In this document: positions 37,901-46,400 of the stretch, piece by piece
How positions within the stretch are numbered: the stretch's first letter is position 1
How the letters are laid out: the number at the start of each line of letters is the position of its first letter
Assembly (NCBI RefSeq): GCF_028858725.1
Contig: NC_084774.1
Location: 5,616,001 to 5,680,000, forward strand
DNA length: 64,000 bases
Direction of reading: 5' to 3'
Source: Colius striatus
Lineage: Eukaryota; Chordata; Aves; Coliiformes; Coliidae
The notes under the pieces: model-generated
What the model saw: the letters and a program-made list of their open reading frames with translations, nothing else
Told to the model about the DNA's origin: nothing
The model's database searches: none
Position numbers and translations under genes: made by a program

Positions 37901-40900
37901 ATTTTTGTTTATCTATATCCATGTCTACGTGCCAACAATTTCTTTCTTTTTTTTTTAAATACCTAAACACTCATTTATCAGATTCAAATGGATTGTATTT
38001 AATATACTTACAGAACTACTTGTATACAACACCTCTATTCTCTACTTTTTTTATGTAGGCTGGTATTCCCACAGTCATTCAAAACAGCAAACACATTATT
38101 CTTACTCTGTGCACTCAGTTTATGTCTGTGTTTATTCAAAACATCTCTAAAATTAAAGGCCATCCTAGTTACAGAATGAAGTGCAAGAAGCCTGGAGACA
38201 GTACACACTCAATTCCACTTCCTTCTTCACTATCTATAAAGGTGCACTTCAAACACAGTATACAATTTTTTCCTTATGGGATGCACCCTTTGTACAAGTG
38301 AGAAAGTGCCCCGAGCAAGGCAGCTACTTGAAATCCAGAGATAAAAGACAATTTAGCAGGTGGATTCAACTTTAAACAGCAAACACCACAAAGCTTTTAT
38401 CTTTTCAATTCAATCTACCACCTCCATTCACTGCAGGCAGCTCCAGCATAGCTCTGCCAAAGGTTATACTGGGAAAAGGAACAATCACAACCAAATTGAC
38501 TGAAACAGAACAGTTCATTCCCACTCTTCCTTTCCTCTGCAAACTGATGTCTCCTCAGTTATCACAGTTTTATTATTGCTGCATCCATAATAACAAAAAA
38601 AAACAAACATGCAGCTCTTCATAGAATCATAGAATGGTAGGGGTTGGAAGGGATCTTTAGAGATCATCCAGTCCAACCCCCCTGCAGAAGCAGGTTCACC
38701 TAGATCAGATCTCATAGGAACATGTCCAGGCAGGTCTTGAAGACCTCCAAGGAAGGAGCCTCCACAGCCCCTCTGGGCAGCCTGTGCCAGGGCTCCCTCA
38801 CTGAAACAGTGAAATAGTTTTTTCTTAAGTGCAACTTTTTGTGTTCCAGCTTTATCCCATCACCCCTTGTCCTGTTGCTAGCTACTGTAGAAAAACGGGA
38901 TGTCCCAACCTCCTGACACCCATCCTTTAGATGTTTATAAATGTTAATAAGATCTCCCCTCAATCTCCTCTTCTCCAGACTGAACAGCCCCAGTTCCTGC
39001 AGCCTTTCCTCATATGAAAGGTATTCCAGTCCCCTGATCATCTTGGTGGCCCTGCACTGGCCTCTCTCCAGCAGTTCTCTGTCCCTCTGGAGCTGGGGAG
39101 CCCAGAACTGGCCACAGGACTCCAGATGAGGCCTCACCAGGGCAAAGCAGAGGGGGAGCAGAACCTCCCCTGACCTGCTGCCCACACTCTTCTTGATGCA
39201 TCCCAGGATGCCATTGGCCTTCTTGGCCACGAGGGCACATTGCTGGCTCATGTTCAGTTTATTATCAATCAGGACTCCCAGATCTCTCTCTCCATGAAAG
39301 ATTAATTACCTTAGTTTTTTATGGGGAAACTTCTGTGACCATGGAACTTGCAAAAACACCTTGTGACTCCATTAACACTCTTTTCAACCTTCATAGCATG
39401 TTCTTTGGGTTCTTAGGCATTGTAATGAAACAGAACTTTTTTTAGCCTCACCACTATAAATAGAGATGGATTTAAAGTAAAATATTTTCTTTAACCAATC
39501 TTCTAGCAAAGTGGCTGGTTTTTCTACATCATCTTAAGGTTCAGTCTTTTCCCATGTCTGACTCTACAGAAGCCAACATGTAGGAGCATCCTCCTAGTAC
39601 TGCTCACTCAGAGCTTCTCAGGCACCCGTGGTCCTTTTCACCACTCACTGTACAGTTGTTTGTCCTACAGCCATAGTTTCACAGCAGCACAGTGCACAGA
39701 AAAAGGTTTGGTTTATTTAATCTTTGAGAAATAAAGGAAGTTAAATACATTGCTTGCAAATTTTCAACATATCCAAGTCCAGTCATAACAGGAAATCAAT
39801 GTAACACACAATACTGAGCAGCAGCCCCTGCATCGGACATCCGCAGCAGCCTGCTGCTCCATCTGGGGACAAAGCACCAGAGTTTGAGTCCTCTATTTGA
39901 TATTTTTGGCCCAGTTATGTTTGTCAGTAACACAAAAGGAAACCAGTAAAATCAGTTATTTACAGGGAGAAGGGGGAAATTGGAGAGAAACAAGTCAGAA
40001 CTGACTGGTCCACAGAAGCTGAGCTGCAGGTTAAGCCTGGAAAGCTGCTTAAGATTTGCCTTGTGAGTTACAATCAGCATCTCAGGGGGGCACAATTAGA
40101 AATGCATTTGCAAAACTGAAGCAAACCAGTTCCAAAAACTTAACTGAAACATAAGCTAGCCAAAAATAACATTTTTAACAAAGCATTTGGACAGCAACAA
40201 CATCCTACAATTTTAGATGGTACATTAAGCTCAACTTCCTATTTCATTTTCAAAGCTAGAGAAGAACCTTTGCAGACACTTCTCAGACACAACTACACAC
40301 TGTAAGGATGCTAGCAGATATTTTAGCCACACCACCACACTTAGTGTATATGTTATCAGTCTGCTGTACTGTCAGACCTTGGAGAGAGACAGATAAATGA
40401 CAAGAAAGGACAACGCTGCTTCTATGTCAGGAAAAAAATGCTTTCTGCTCCCTTCAACCATTAGTGAGGCCACAAGTATCATCAGCACCTTTCAGATGAC
40501 CCAGTTACACTGTAGTTAGCCTCCCACCTACATCAGGTCACAAGCAGTTCTCCATTTTATCATCCCTTACACAGGACTTGCACAGGAGACCAACTCCAAC
40601 TGGGTCAGCATTTTTGCAATGCCTTATCTACATGTAGCCTTCACACTGCCCCTGCACTACGATTATGATCAGGTATTTGTCAGGTTGAGCCACGGTTGTC
40701 TTCAGACAGAGCTGTTGGCTGCAGCCCAAGCACAGCTTCTCAGGCTTTATGCAAAGAGTGATGGTGTCTTTGGCTCTGAGGATCCCTGAAGCCTCTGTGC
40801 TGCATTGTCACCTCAGGGTGCTCCAACCAGAAATTGCAGAGACATGAAAGTCAAAAGGCATCAGCCAAATACTTCATCCACACCATCTGAAGTTTCCCCT

Positions 40901-43452
40901 TGCCACTAACGCTTCCAGCACAATGTTTATTTGACTAAGCTGCTTTGCAGAAGGCACCAGGAGGCTGTGTGTGCCATACCTCCTTCCCTAGTCACTACCT
41001 GGAGCATTACTTCAAGTCTGTCTGGTTTCAATGCCCAATTAAGCAGGTAGCTTTTGCCTGCTAGATTAATATACAGCATTAAAAGACACTTTTCCCTGTG
41101 TCCCTGCATACACAGAGTCAATCGAATTGCCTCTAGCATATCAGTCTTTCAGATACCCCAGACAGCCTTTCATCTCATGGCATGGCCTCTTTTCCAGAGT
41201 CTCCTTCCTGGTGCACTCATTTACTGAGTCACTTTTGCAACTCTTCCAGTTCTGAACTCCTTTATGTAGGGACCCTAACAGCAGACCTTCACATTTACCA
41301 TGTCTTGCCTACTATGGCACACAGAGGACAATCTTCCCATACTGTTCTCCAGAGCCCTCCCTAAGCATGCAAGATAACAATTTGCCCTTCCCAAGCGTGG
41401 CAGCACACTGAGACTTTCACTCAAAACTTTCCCCATTATCCACATGGATCCATTTTGGAGCCTGTTTGGAATAGGCTGCCCAGTTTGGTGGTGGAGTCAT
41501 CATCCCTAGAGATATTCAAAAGATGCATAGCTGAAGTGTTGAGGGATATGGTTGGGTTTAGTGATGGGCTTGGCAGTGTGGGGTTAGTGGTTGGATGGGT
41601 TTGATGATCTCAAAGGCTTTTCCAACCATAACAATTCTGTGATCCTTCTCAACATCAGGAGAGCACAACAGTTGTAGGCTGCACAGGCTGCAAATCCAAC
41701 TATTCAAGATGACATTCAGCCAAATAAATCACATTCTTCAAAGTGGACTTGGGAAATTTGTGATCCCAAGTCACAGGATCACTGGGTGCTGAGCATTTAT
41801 CATCCCTGCAAGACCCCAGGATATTGTGCCTCTTGTGTCAAATGACAATCAGTCAAGGTTCCATTTATTCCAAAATATTGACTATCAGGGCTACAGAAAT
41901 CTCTAATATTAGAAACACCCCTTGTACATGAAGCATTCTTCAAAAGAAGGAAAGAGTTTTCCACCATTCACAAAGTAGGTCCATCCAAGCCATGGACACC
42001 CAATTTCTCCAAGAGAATGCTGTGAGAGACTGTGTCCAAGGCTTTACTAAAGTCTAGGTAGACCATATCCCACAGCATCTCCCTCATCCACCAAGCAAGT
42101 CACCTTGTCATAGAAGGAGATCAGGTTATTCAAGCAGGTTCATAAAGGCCCTTCATAAAGCCATGTTGACTGGCCTGAACTCTTGGCTGTCCTGTATGTG
42201 CTTCACAATGGCACACAAGCCCATCTGTTCCATAACCTTCCCCTGCACCAAAGTCAGGCTGACAGGCCTGTAGTTCCCAGGATCCTCCTTCCAGCCATTC
42301 TTGCAGATGGGTTTCACATTTGCCAGGCTCCAGTCTGCTGGTATCTCCCCAGTGAGCCAGGACTGCTGGTAGATGATGGAGAGTGGCTCGGTGAGCACTT
42401 CCACCAGCTCCCTCAGGTGGATTCTGGCCACCCCCATCGACTTGTGTGCATCAAGGTGGAGCAGCAGGTCACACACTGTTTCCCCTCAGACTAAGAGGGC
42501 TTCATTCTGCCCCCTGTCCCTGTCTTCTGGCTTAGGAGGGGCAGGTACCCAGAGAACACATGGTCTTACCACTGAAGACAGAGATGAAGAAGGCATTAAG
42601 TACCCCAGCCTTTTTCTCATCCTTGGTCACTATGCTCCCCACTACATCTATTAAAGGAGGAAGATTCCCTTTATCCCTCCTTTTGTTGCTGATACACTTA
42701 TAAAACTTTTCTTATTGTCTTTTACAGCAGTGGTCAGCTTAAGTTCTAATTATGCCTTGGCCCTTTTCATTTTCTCTCTGCGTAACTTCACAACATCCTT
42801 GTAGTCCTCTTGAGCTGCCTGGCCCTTTTTCAAAGGTGATAAATTCTCATTTTCCTCCTGAGCTCAAGCAGAAGCTCCCAGTTCTGCCAGGATGTTCTTA
42901 TGAGCCAGCGACTCATCTTCTTGTACACGGGGACAGCTTGATCCTGCACATTTAAGATTTCCTTCTTGAAGGATGTCCAGCCTTCCTGGACTCCTTTGCC
43001 CTCCAGGACTGTCTCCCAAGGGACTCTGGCAACCTGCTTTCTAAACATGTCCAAGTCTGCCCTCTGGAAATGTAAAGTAGCAGTTCTGCTGACCTCCCCC
43101 AGCCTTGCTTCCCTGAGGATCAGTAACCATATATACGTGTGTGTGTGTGTATCTCTGATTTAACTAGTCACACTCTAACCATATTCCAACATGCTTCTAA
43201 ATTATTCTGATGCATAAGCAAATCTTCTCTTCAAGATGTTCATCCTTTTCCCAACATTTTTGGCAACCTACCCTCTTGTGTTTTGACATCTGCAAGGCTG
43301 CATTCCTCTTGCTCAGCTTCAGCACTCTGTTTAATGTTCTCTACTTCCAGCCAAAAACTGTCCATTGACAAGCTGTCCACAGACTCTACCCTGGAATTCA
43401 TGCCGGCTGACACTGGGGATGCCAAAGGACTCTTCAGAGGAAGCTGGCTCAT
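25848..43452 (-). CDS. ARHGAP40: Rho GTPase-activating protein 40 (RhoGAP), 14 coding exons
   Basis: The product should speed GTP hydrolysis by Rho-family GTPases in the cytoplasm; this is inferred from family. Exons in coding order: 43452-43272, 36685-36468, 35246-35171, 34602-34451, 33820-33655, 33337-33246, 33117-33040, 32761-32602, 31874-31792, 30683-30477, 30211-30071, 28546-28386, 27474-27419, 25954-25848. They sum to 1,878 nt, giving 625 residues plus TAA, with all phases matching. Seen in order: [11 protein letters not shown] (24-34), [11 protein letters not shown] (65-75), [16 protein letters not shown] (89-104), [11 protein letters not shown] (119-129), [10 protein letters not shown] (224-233), the RhoGAP domain (about 269-468; arginine finger R312 in GILRVSG, K351, N432 in MAPNLF) and the C-terminal [13 protein letters not shown] block. 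ARHGAP18 and ARHGAP28 share this plan but differ around MAPNLF and in the tail, so ARHGAP40 is chosen by elimination; I recall the human protein as about 620 residues. The ATG has A at -3, but the frame stays open to the exon's acceptor, so the N-terminus may be longer. Confidence 0.9.
25955..27418 (-). other. ARHGAP40: ARHGAP40 last intron, with CR1 insertion
   Basis: 1,464 nt between the GTAAGT donor of the 56-nt exon and the final acceptor. It contains one CR1 copy (26818-27297). No further exon-like sequence is needed to keep phase. Confidence 0.85.
26818..27297 (-). mobile_element. CR1 LINE with large internal deletion
   Basis: Read on the minus strand, it starts with CR1 reverse-transcriptase sequence ([34 protein letters not shown]) and then jumps directly to the 3' end of ORF2 ([20 protein letters not shown]). 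It ends with the standard 3' tail (ATCTTTTGAGGTCCC...). The catalytic core and the stretch between are missing. The junction happens to keep an open frame of 115 codons from 27242 to 26895. It sits inside the last ARHGAP40 intron, in the same orientation as the gene. Confidence 0.85.
27419..27474 (-). CDS. ARHGAP40: ARHGAP40 microexon-like exon, residues 572-590
   Basis: A 56-nt exon with acceptor TTTCTGCAG|TAACAA and donor ATTG|GTAAGT. It completes C572 and encodes [18 protein letters not shown]. The YEVGGNI motif is a hallmark of the family's C-terminus. It is too short to stand out as an open frame and was found by motif and phase. Confidence 0.92.
28386..28546 (-). CDS. ARHGAP40: ARHGAP40 exon, residues 519-571
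   Basis: The acceptor is GTCTTGTTCAG|CCTTCC and the donor AAGTG|GTAAAT, phases 0 and 2. It encodes [19 protein letters not shown] and [10 protein letters not shown], equivalent to the VIRVQAPHLSKVSMAIQL and ASDVLARF segments of ARHGAP18. Confidence 0.9.
28547..30070 (-). other. ARHGAP40: ARHGAP40 intron, residue 518/519 junction
   Basis: 1,524 nt, phase 0. It shows only unique-looking sequence, with no repeat recognised. A plus-strand open frame here (28591-29055) opens at TTG and has no coding character. Confidence 0.8.
30071..30211 (-). CDS. ARHGAP40: ARHGAP40 exon, residues 472-518
   Basis: The acceptor is CCCTGCCTAG|GTCTCT and the donor GAG|GTGAGT, phase 0/0. It reads [14 protein letters not shown] and then a lysine- and arginine-rich helix ([16 protein letters not shown]), matching the basic segment after the RhoGAP domain in ARHGAP18. 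Confidence 0.92.
30477..30683 (-). CDS. ARHGAP40: ARHGAP40 exon, residues 403-471 (RhoGAP C-terminal half)
   Basis: A 207-nt, phase 0/0 exon with acceptor CTCTCTTTAG|GCTCTA and donor ACA|GTGAGT. It contains [17 protein letters not shown], with N432 as the conserved asparagine of the RhoGAP fold, then [20 protein letters not shown]. The stretch after MAPNLF ([15 protein letters not shown]) differs from ARHGAP18 and ARHGAP28 and is the main reason for calling ARHGAP40. Confidence 0.95.
31792..31874 (-). CDS. ARHGAP40: ARHGAP40 exon, residues 375-402
   Basis: The acceptor is CCCTCTCTAG|ATATTC and the donor AAG|GTAACT. The first two bases complete N375. It reads [20 protein letters not shown] then PNRNTLK, close to the ARHGAP18 helix QQLQALNLLVILLPDANRDT. 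Confidence 0.94.
32602..32761 (-). CDS. ARHGAP40: ARHGAP40 exon, residues 322-374 (RhoGAP core)
   Basis: The acceptor is TTTTAATAG|AGTCTG and the donor CAAA|GTGAGT, phases 0 and 1. It encodes the conserved core [19 protein letters not shown], with the RhoGAP lysine at K351 and the RELPxPLL motif. This is the best family signature in the gene. Confidence 0.96.
33040..33117 (-). CDS. ARHGAP40: ARHGAP40 exon, residues 296-321, arginine finger
   Basis: A 78-nt, phase 0/0 exon with acceptor TTTAACAG|CTGCTG and donor AAG|GTATGA. It holds [19 protein letters not shown]312 in GILRVSG is the catalytic arginine finger that RhoGAP domains insert into the GTPase active site. Its presence argues for an active enzyme. 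Confidence 0.95.
33246..33337 (-). CDS. ARHGAP40: ARHGAP40 exon, residues 265-295 (RhoGAP start)
   Basis: The acceptor is TATCGTAG|AGAAAA and the donor GCA|GTAAGT, a near-perfect site. It reads [20 protein letters not shown]; the FGVPL motif marks the beginning of the RhoGAP domain. Introns on either side are short (317 and 128 nt). Confidence 0.93.
33655..33820 (-). CDS. ARHGAP40: ARHGAP40 exon, residues 210-264
   Basis: The acceptor is TTCCCTTAG|AAATTT and the donor ACAG|GTTAGT. It carries the family block [15 protein letters not shown] then [19 protein letters not shown], which sits just before the RhoGAP fold in ARHGAP18. It starts in phase 0 and ends in phase 1. Confidence 0.94.
34451..34602 (-). 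CDS. ARHGAP40: ARHGAP40 exon, residues 159-209
   Basis: The acceptor is CTCTGTAG|CAGAAA and the donor ACT|GTAAGC. It encodes [16 protein letters not shown], then [19 protein letters not shown], which lines up with the acidic/hydrophobic stretch of ARHGAP18 before its GDL motif. It starts with two bases completing S159 and ends in phase 0. Confidence 0.88.
35171..35246 (-). CDS. ARHGAP40: ARHGAP40 exon, residues 134-158
   Basis: A 76-nt exon with acceptor TTTTCAG|GAGACA and donor AAAT|GTAAGG, starting in phase 0 and ending in phase 1. It reads [15 protein letters not shown] and onward. The sequence is poorly conserved linker and is assigned mainly because its phases bridge the flanking exons exactly (T + CA gives S159). 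Confidence 0.8.
36468..36685 (-). CDS. ARHGAP40: ARHGAP40 exon, residues 61-133
   Basis: The acceptor is TTGCAG|AGGGAG and the donor GAG|GTTTGT. The exon starts with two bases completing E61 and ends in phase 0. It carries the most conserved N-terminal signatures of the ARHGAP18/28/40 family, [11 protein letters not shown] and [16 protein letters not shown], then a basic run ([10 protein letters not shown]) and [11 protein letters not shown]. The basic run may contact membranes or nucleic acid, but that is only a guess. Confidence 0.93.
37255..37825 (+). mobile_element. CR1 LINE, 3' half, opposite to ARHGAP40
   Basis: Forward reading gives [19 protein letters not shown] and [16 protein letters not shown], the C-terminal part of CR1 ORF2, then frameshifted remains of RLRGD... 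and WNREVVESP.... It continues through GGGTTGGACTTGATGAGCTT to a tail of ATTCTAC/ATTCTATG repeats near 37807-37824. It is 5'-truncated. Confidence 0.9.
38618..39290 (-). mobile_element. CR1 LINE, 3' end, well preserved
   Basis: The plus strand opens with ATAGAATCATAGAATGG and GGTTGGAAGGGATCTTTAG, the reversed CR1 tail and its terminal octamer repeats. The minus strand then has an uninterrupted 179-codon frame (39251-38712), including [45 protein letters not shown] and [12 protein letters not shown], the C-terminal third of CR1 ORF2. The intact frame and tail make it the youngest-looking CR1 here. It is 5'-truncated, as most CR1 copies are. Confidence 0.95.
41455..41648 (+). mobile_element. 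CR1 LINE 3' end fragment
   Basis: Forward it reads GGAATAGGCTGCCCAG, GATATTCAAAAGATG, GTGATGGGCTTGGCAGTG and CTCAAAGGCTTTTCCAACC, then AACAATTCTGTGAT. It is the same CR1 group as the copy at 37.3-37.8 kb, truncated to about 190 bp. Confidence 0.88.
41960..43120 (-). mobile_element. CR1 LINE, reverse-transcriptase region, 3' end missing
   Basis: Minus-strand reading gives a linker upstream of the reverse transcriptase, then [45 protein letters not shown] and, toward 42000, [20 protein letters not shown], all recognisable CR1 ORF2. Frameshifts and stops break it. Neither the catalytic FADD segment nor the 3' tail is present, so the copy was cut at its 3' side near 41960. It lies about 150 bp from the donor of the first ARHGAP40 exon. 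Confidence 0.9.
43137..43150. repeat. GT microsatellite, 7 units
   Basis: Seven GT units preceded by ATATATAC. It lies between the CR1 copy and the first ARHGAP40 exon donor (43271). Confidence 0.9.
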
Positions 43453-43474
43453 TTTGCAAGGGCAATTTCTGGTA
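43272..43474 (-). CDS. ARHGAP40: ARHGAP40 exon with first recognised ATG (residues 1-60)
   Basis: The ATG is at 43452 and reads MSQLPLKSP. The acceptor is a pyrimidine run ending CTCTCTCAG, exon base 43474. The donor is GAGG|GTAGGT after 43272, leaving one base of the next codon. The frame is open for all 22 nt between the acceptor and the ATG, which encode TRNCPCK, so those bases are either 5'UTR or part of a longer N-terminus. Residues 24-40 match the ARHGAP18 motif around DSLDELSMEDYW. Confidence 0.85.
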
Positions 43475-46400
43475 CTGAGAGAGGAAGAGATAAGAAGAGA
43501 GAGATTATGCCACACGTATTCACATACAGCATTCACAATACAGCACTCTTCATTGATTAATGACTGCAATAAAAGCCAAACAGAGGGAAGTGCTAGACTT
43601 CCTTTGGATGGTGTTTAGCCATAACAGACAAGGCTGGGATCAAATCCCCGAGAGAAGGGAAAAACTGCTGTCCAAACATGTGAGAGGATGTAGTATCAAT
43701 ATGGGTTTTCCAATGCTGTCCTTTCAGTGACCTCGGAAACACCATTTACCACTCCCACACTTGCTTCCAAGACTCCCCTGCAGACTTGCACAAGTACCCT
43801 TGACATTCACAGACAACCGAGATGTTTCCAGCTTGGTGCACACGTGCTTTGATTATCTGACATGCACAGCAAGCCCAACAACTCCCAGACACAGCAGGCT
43901 GAACCCAGTAGGCTTGTCTTTCATATGCAAAAACCTGCACAGCTCTGACTCTTGCACTTGAGCTCCTGCAATAAACAACTCTGATATCTGAGGTCCTCTC
44001 TTCCTGCCTAGAGCAGATTTTTGAGTTTTGAAGCAGTCTAATTGTCCTGGGAAGCCCAAACATACAGAATTTTCTTATCACCCTGATGATTAATTCACAG
44101 GTGGCCAAAGTCCTTGACTGGCCTTATTCAGCCTTCAGCCTCTGTGCAGAAAGTTGTAAGAGTCTCATCAATTCATAAAATAACACCTTGCCTAAAATGA
44201 ACTTTAATTTTTATCAAAGGGTTACAAGTTACTTTAAACCCTGCTGTGTATATTTTTCAAAGACTTTAAAAAATTGAGATAAGTTGAACCTACTTATAAA
44301 AACACTTCAATGGTTCAACTTTTGCACACAGTATTAAAGAGTTCACACACTAGGTGATTTGAAAAACACCTGAGAAGTGCCACCAAACACAGGTGGGAAT
44401 TGCTTTCTAGTCTCACACCAAAACAAAAAGGTAGATCAAGTCTTGCACTTCACAACCATGACAACAAAGCAACCCCAAATGCTAGCCTCCCAACTCTAGA
44501 GAAGGACTTAGAAAGTGATAGATGGCAAAATATCTGGAAAGTTTTATTTCCTTTTATTCCACAAAGCCATTATTTGCCCTTCAGGCATTAACTTGCTTCT
44601 GTTGTAAGAAGCACTTCAGGTCATAAGAGACTAAATTTGAAGATCTACCAACAAAGGGGCCTATATTGTAGGATATTCTGCACTTATATTTACATATGTG
44701 TATGTATATTATGCTCATATCTTTTTATGACATGCACAAATGCAGCCCTTTAAAGGTCAGAACTAAAAGCAATAACCATAATTCCATGAACATCTGGGGC
44801 CAGCACCAGCACTGTGAACATGAATAAAAAGGTTTGTTAGTTTATTTGTTTTACATGGACACAGAAATGAAAGCTTGAACAGAGCTACTATGTCATCCAG
44901 CCCACCTCTGACAAGGGCAAAGACAATATGACTGTTTAGCATCCATCCCCACACCTTGCCCCCTCCCCTTTCCTACTCCTGGGTATCCAAATAACACATC
45001 TCCAGTAGAGATGCCACTTTGCAGTCTGGTAGCACACTTCAATAGTCAACCTCAGACTTCTTTTATTGTTTGTGTTTTTTTACCTTCATAGTTCATGACT
45101 ATTTCTCTCAGTCATAATACAAATACCATCCCAATCATTATTTCCCCTTCACCTATTTACTTCCATCTTTTCCCATTAGGAGTTAAAACTTTAGATCACA
45201 TATCTCACATTAACTCTTCATCTTTAGTATTCCTCTCTATTTTCTAACATTTGCTGACAGCCTTCCTGTAAAAGGATTAGATTTAAACAAAGCCACCTTG
45301 CTAGCATCAAAAAAACCTGTTTAATACTTTGCCCTATCTCACAGAATTCTGTCACACACCACCCAATAGAAATCATCACTTGCAACATGAAACTAGAAGG
45401 ATTTTTAGATTATCTTGAGGATTATCATGGTTTTCACCATATCAGCATTAGAAACACTGGCAGCCAAACTTGCCCTGAAGAACAGTCTCCCAATGCACAA
45501 CACTACACAAGCAACAGAATCATCTTACAAGCTCTCCTAATTGCTCTAAAGTCTCTCAGCAGGCACATAACTACTCTTCTTGCTCTAAGTTATTGCAGTT
45601 ATATGACTGTGGCATCTAGGTTATACAGGGCAAAACAGCTCTAAAATGTACGTTTCCTTCACGTTCAGCCTGGTGTAGAGCAGGCTCATCTAGCATACCA
45701 GAAACCTCTGTTACCCCTGTTGTTCATACAAACAACATTTCTATCCAGGTTTACAGATACAGCAGAACTCAACATGTTAAGCCAATGTCTCCAGCCCTTT
45801 CAAAAGGGTTATTCTTGACTGATATGTACTGCATGACTTAGCCAGTACCAGATCCTGAATGCAAGTTTGAGTCCAGCAGATGCTTTGACCAAGTGGAATA
45901 ATACTTATCAGAAGAATTAGGGCATGTTCCTGGTGCACATCTGAGAAGGGTCACAACATCCTTACAGTACAGGTTTCAGGCTATAGCCTTGCCAACAGCT
46001 ATTTGTGATCTACCAGCACCATCAGTCCATATCAAGACAACATAATACTAGTGCAAGGATATAGCTTTGCCAGACAACAGCAAACTGCATCGCACCAACT
46101 CATGCTTCTGTACTATTCAGGTATTTTGCTCCTTCCACAGGTGGAAGGACAGATTATCTAGTAGTGCCTGCACCAAAACCCACCACCATTAGTCACACTG
46201 TATGCCTATTCTAAGCCATATTTGAGCTACTTGTGTATCAAACACTCCAAAAGCCATCCTAATTTTTTTCCCCCCCAAGAACCTCATAAAGTGATGCCTT
46301 AAATTTAACCAAGGTGCAGGATGCTATGCCACATAGCAGCTCCATATAGCAGTATCAGGATCCAAAGTGAGCTCTACAGGTGCAAACTTAATGCTGTTGT

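Larger units (their letters stand above)
36686..43271 (-). other. ARHGAP40: ARHGAP40 largest intron, CR1-rich
   Basis: 6,586 nt between the exons for residues 1-60 and 61-133, phase 1. It carries four CR1 pieces in both orientations (37255-37825, 38618-39290, 41455-41648, 41960-43120) and a GT microsatellite close to the donor. 39291-41454 holds nothing recognisable. Confidence 0.8.

Noticed and set aside
42153..42494. Open frames on both strands near 42.3 kb as host genes
   Set aside because: The minus frame is CR1 reverse transcriptase and the plus frame is its mirror.
25848..43452. ARHGAP18 or ARHGAP28 as the identity of the RhoGAP gene
   Set aside because: The sequence after MAPNLF, the linker exons and the C-terminal tail differ from what I recall of both; the shared motifs are family-wide.
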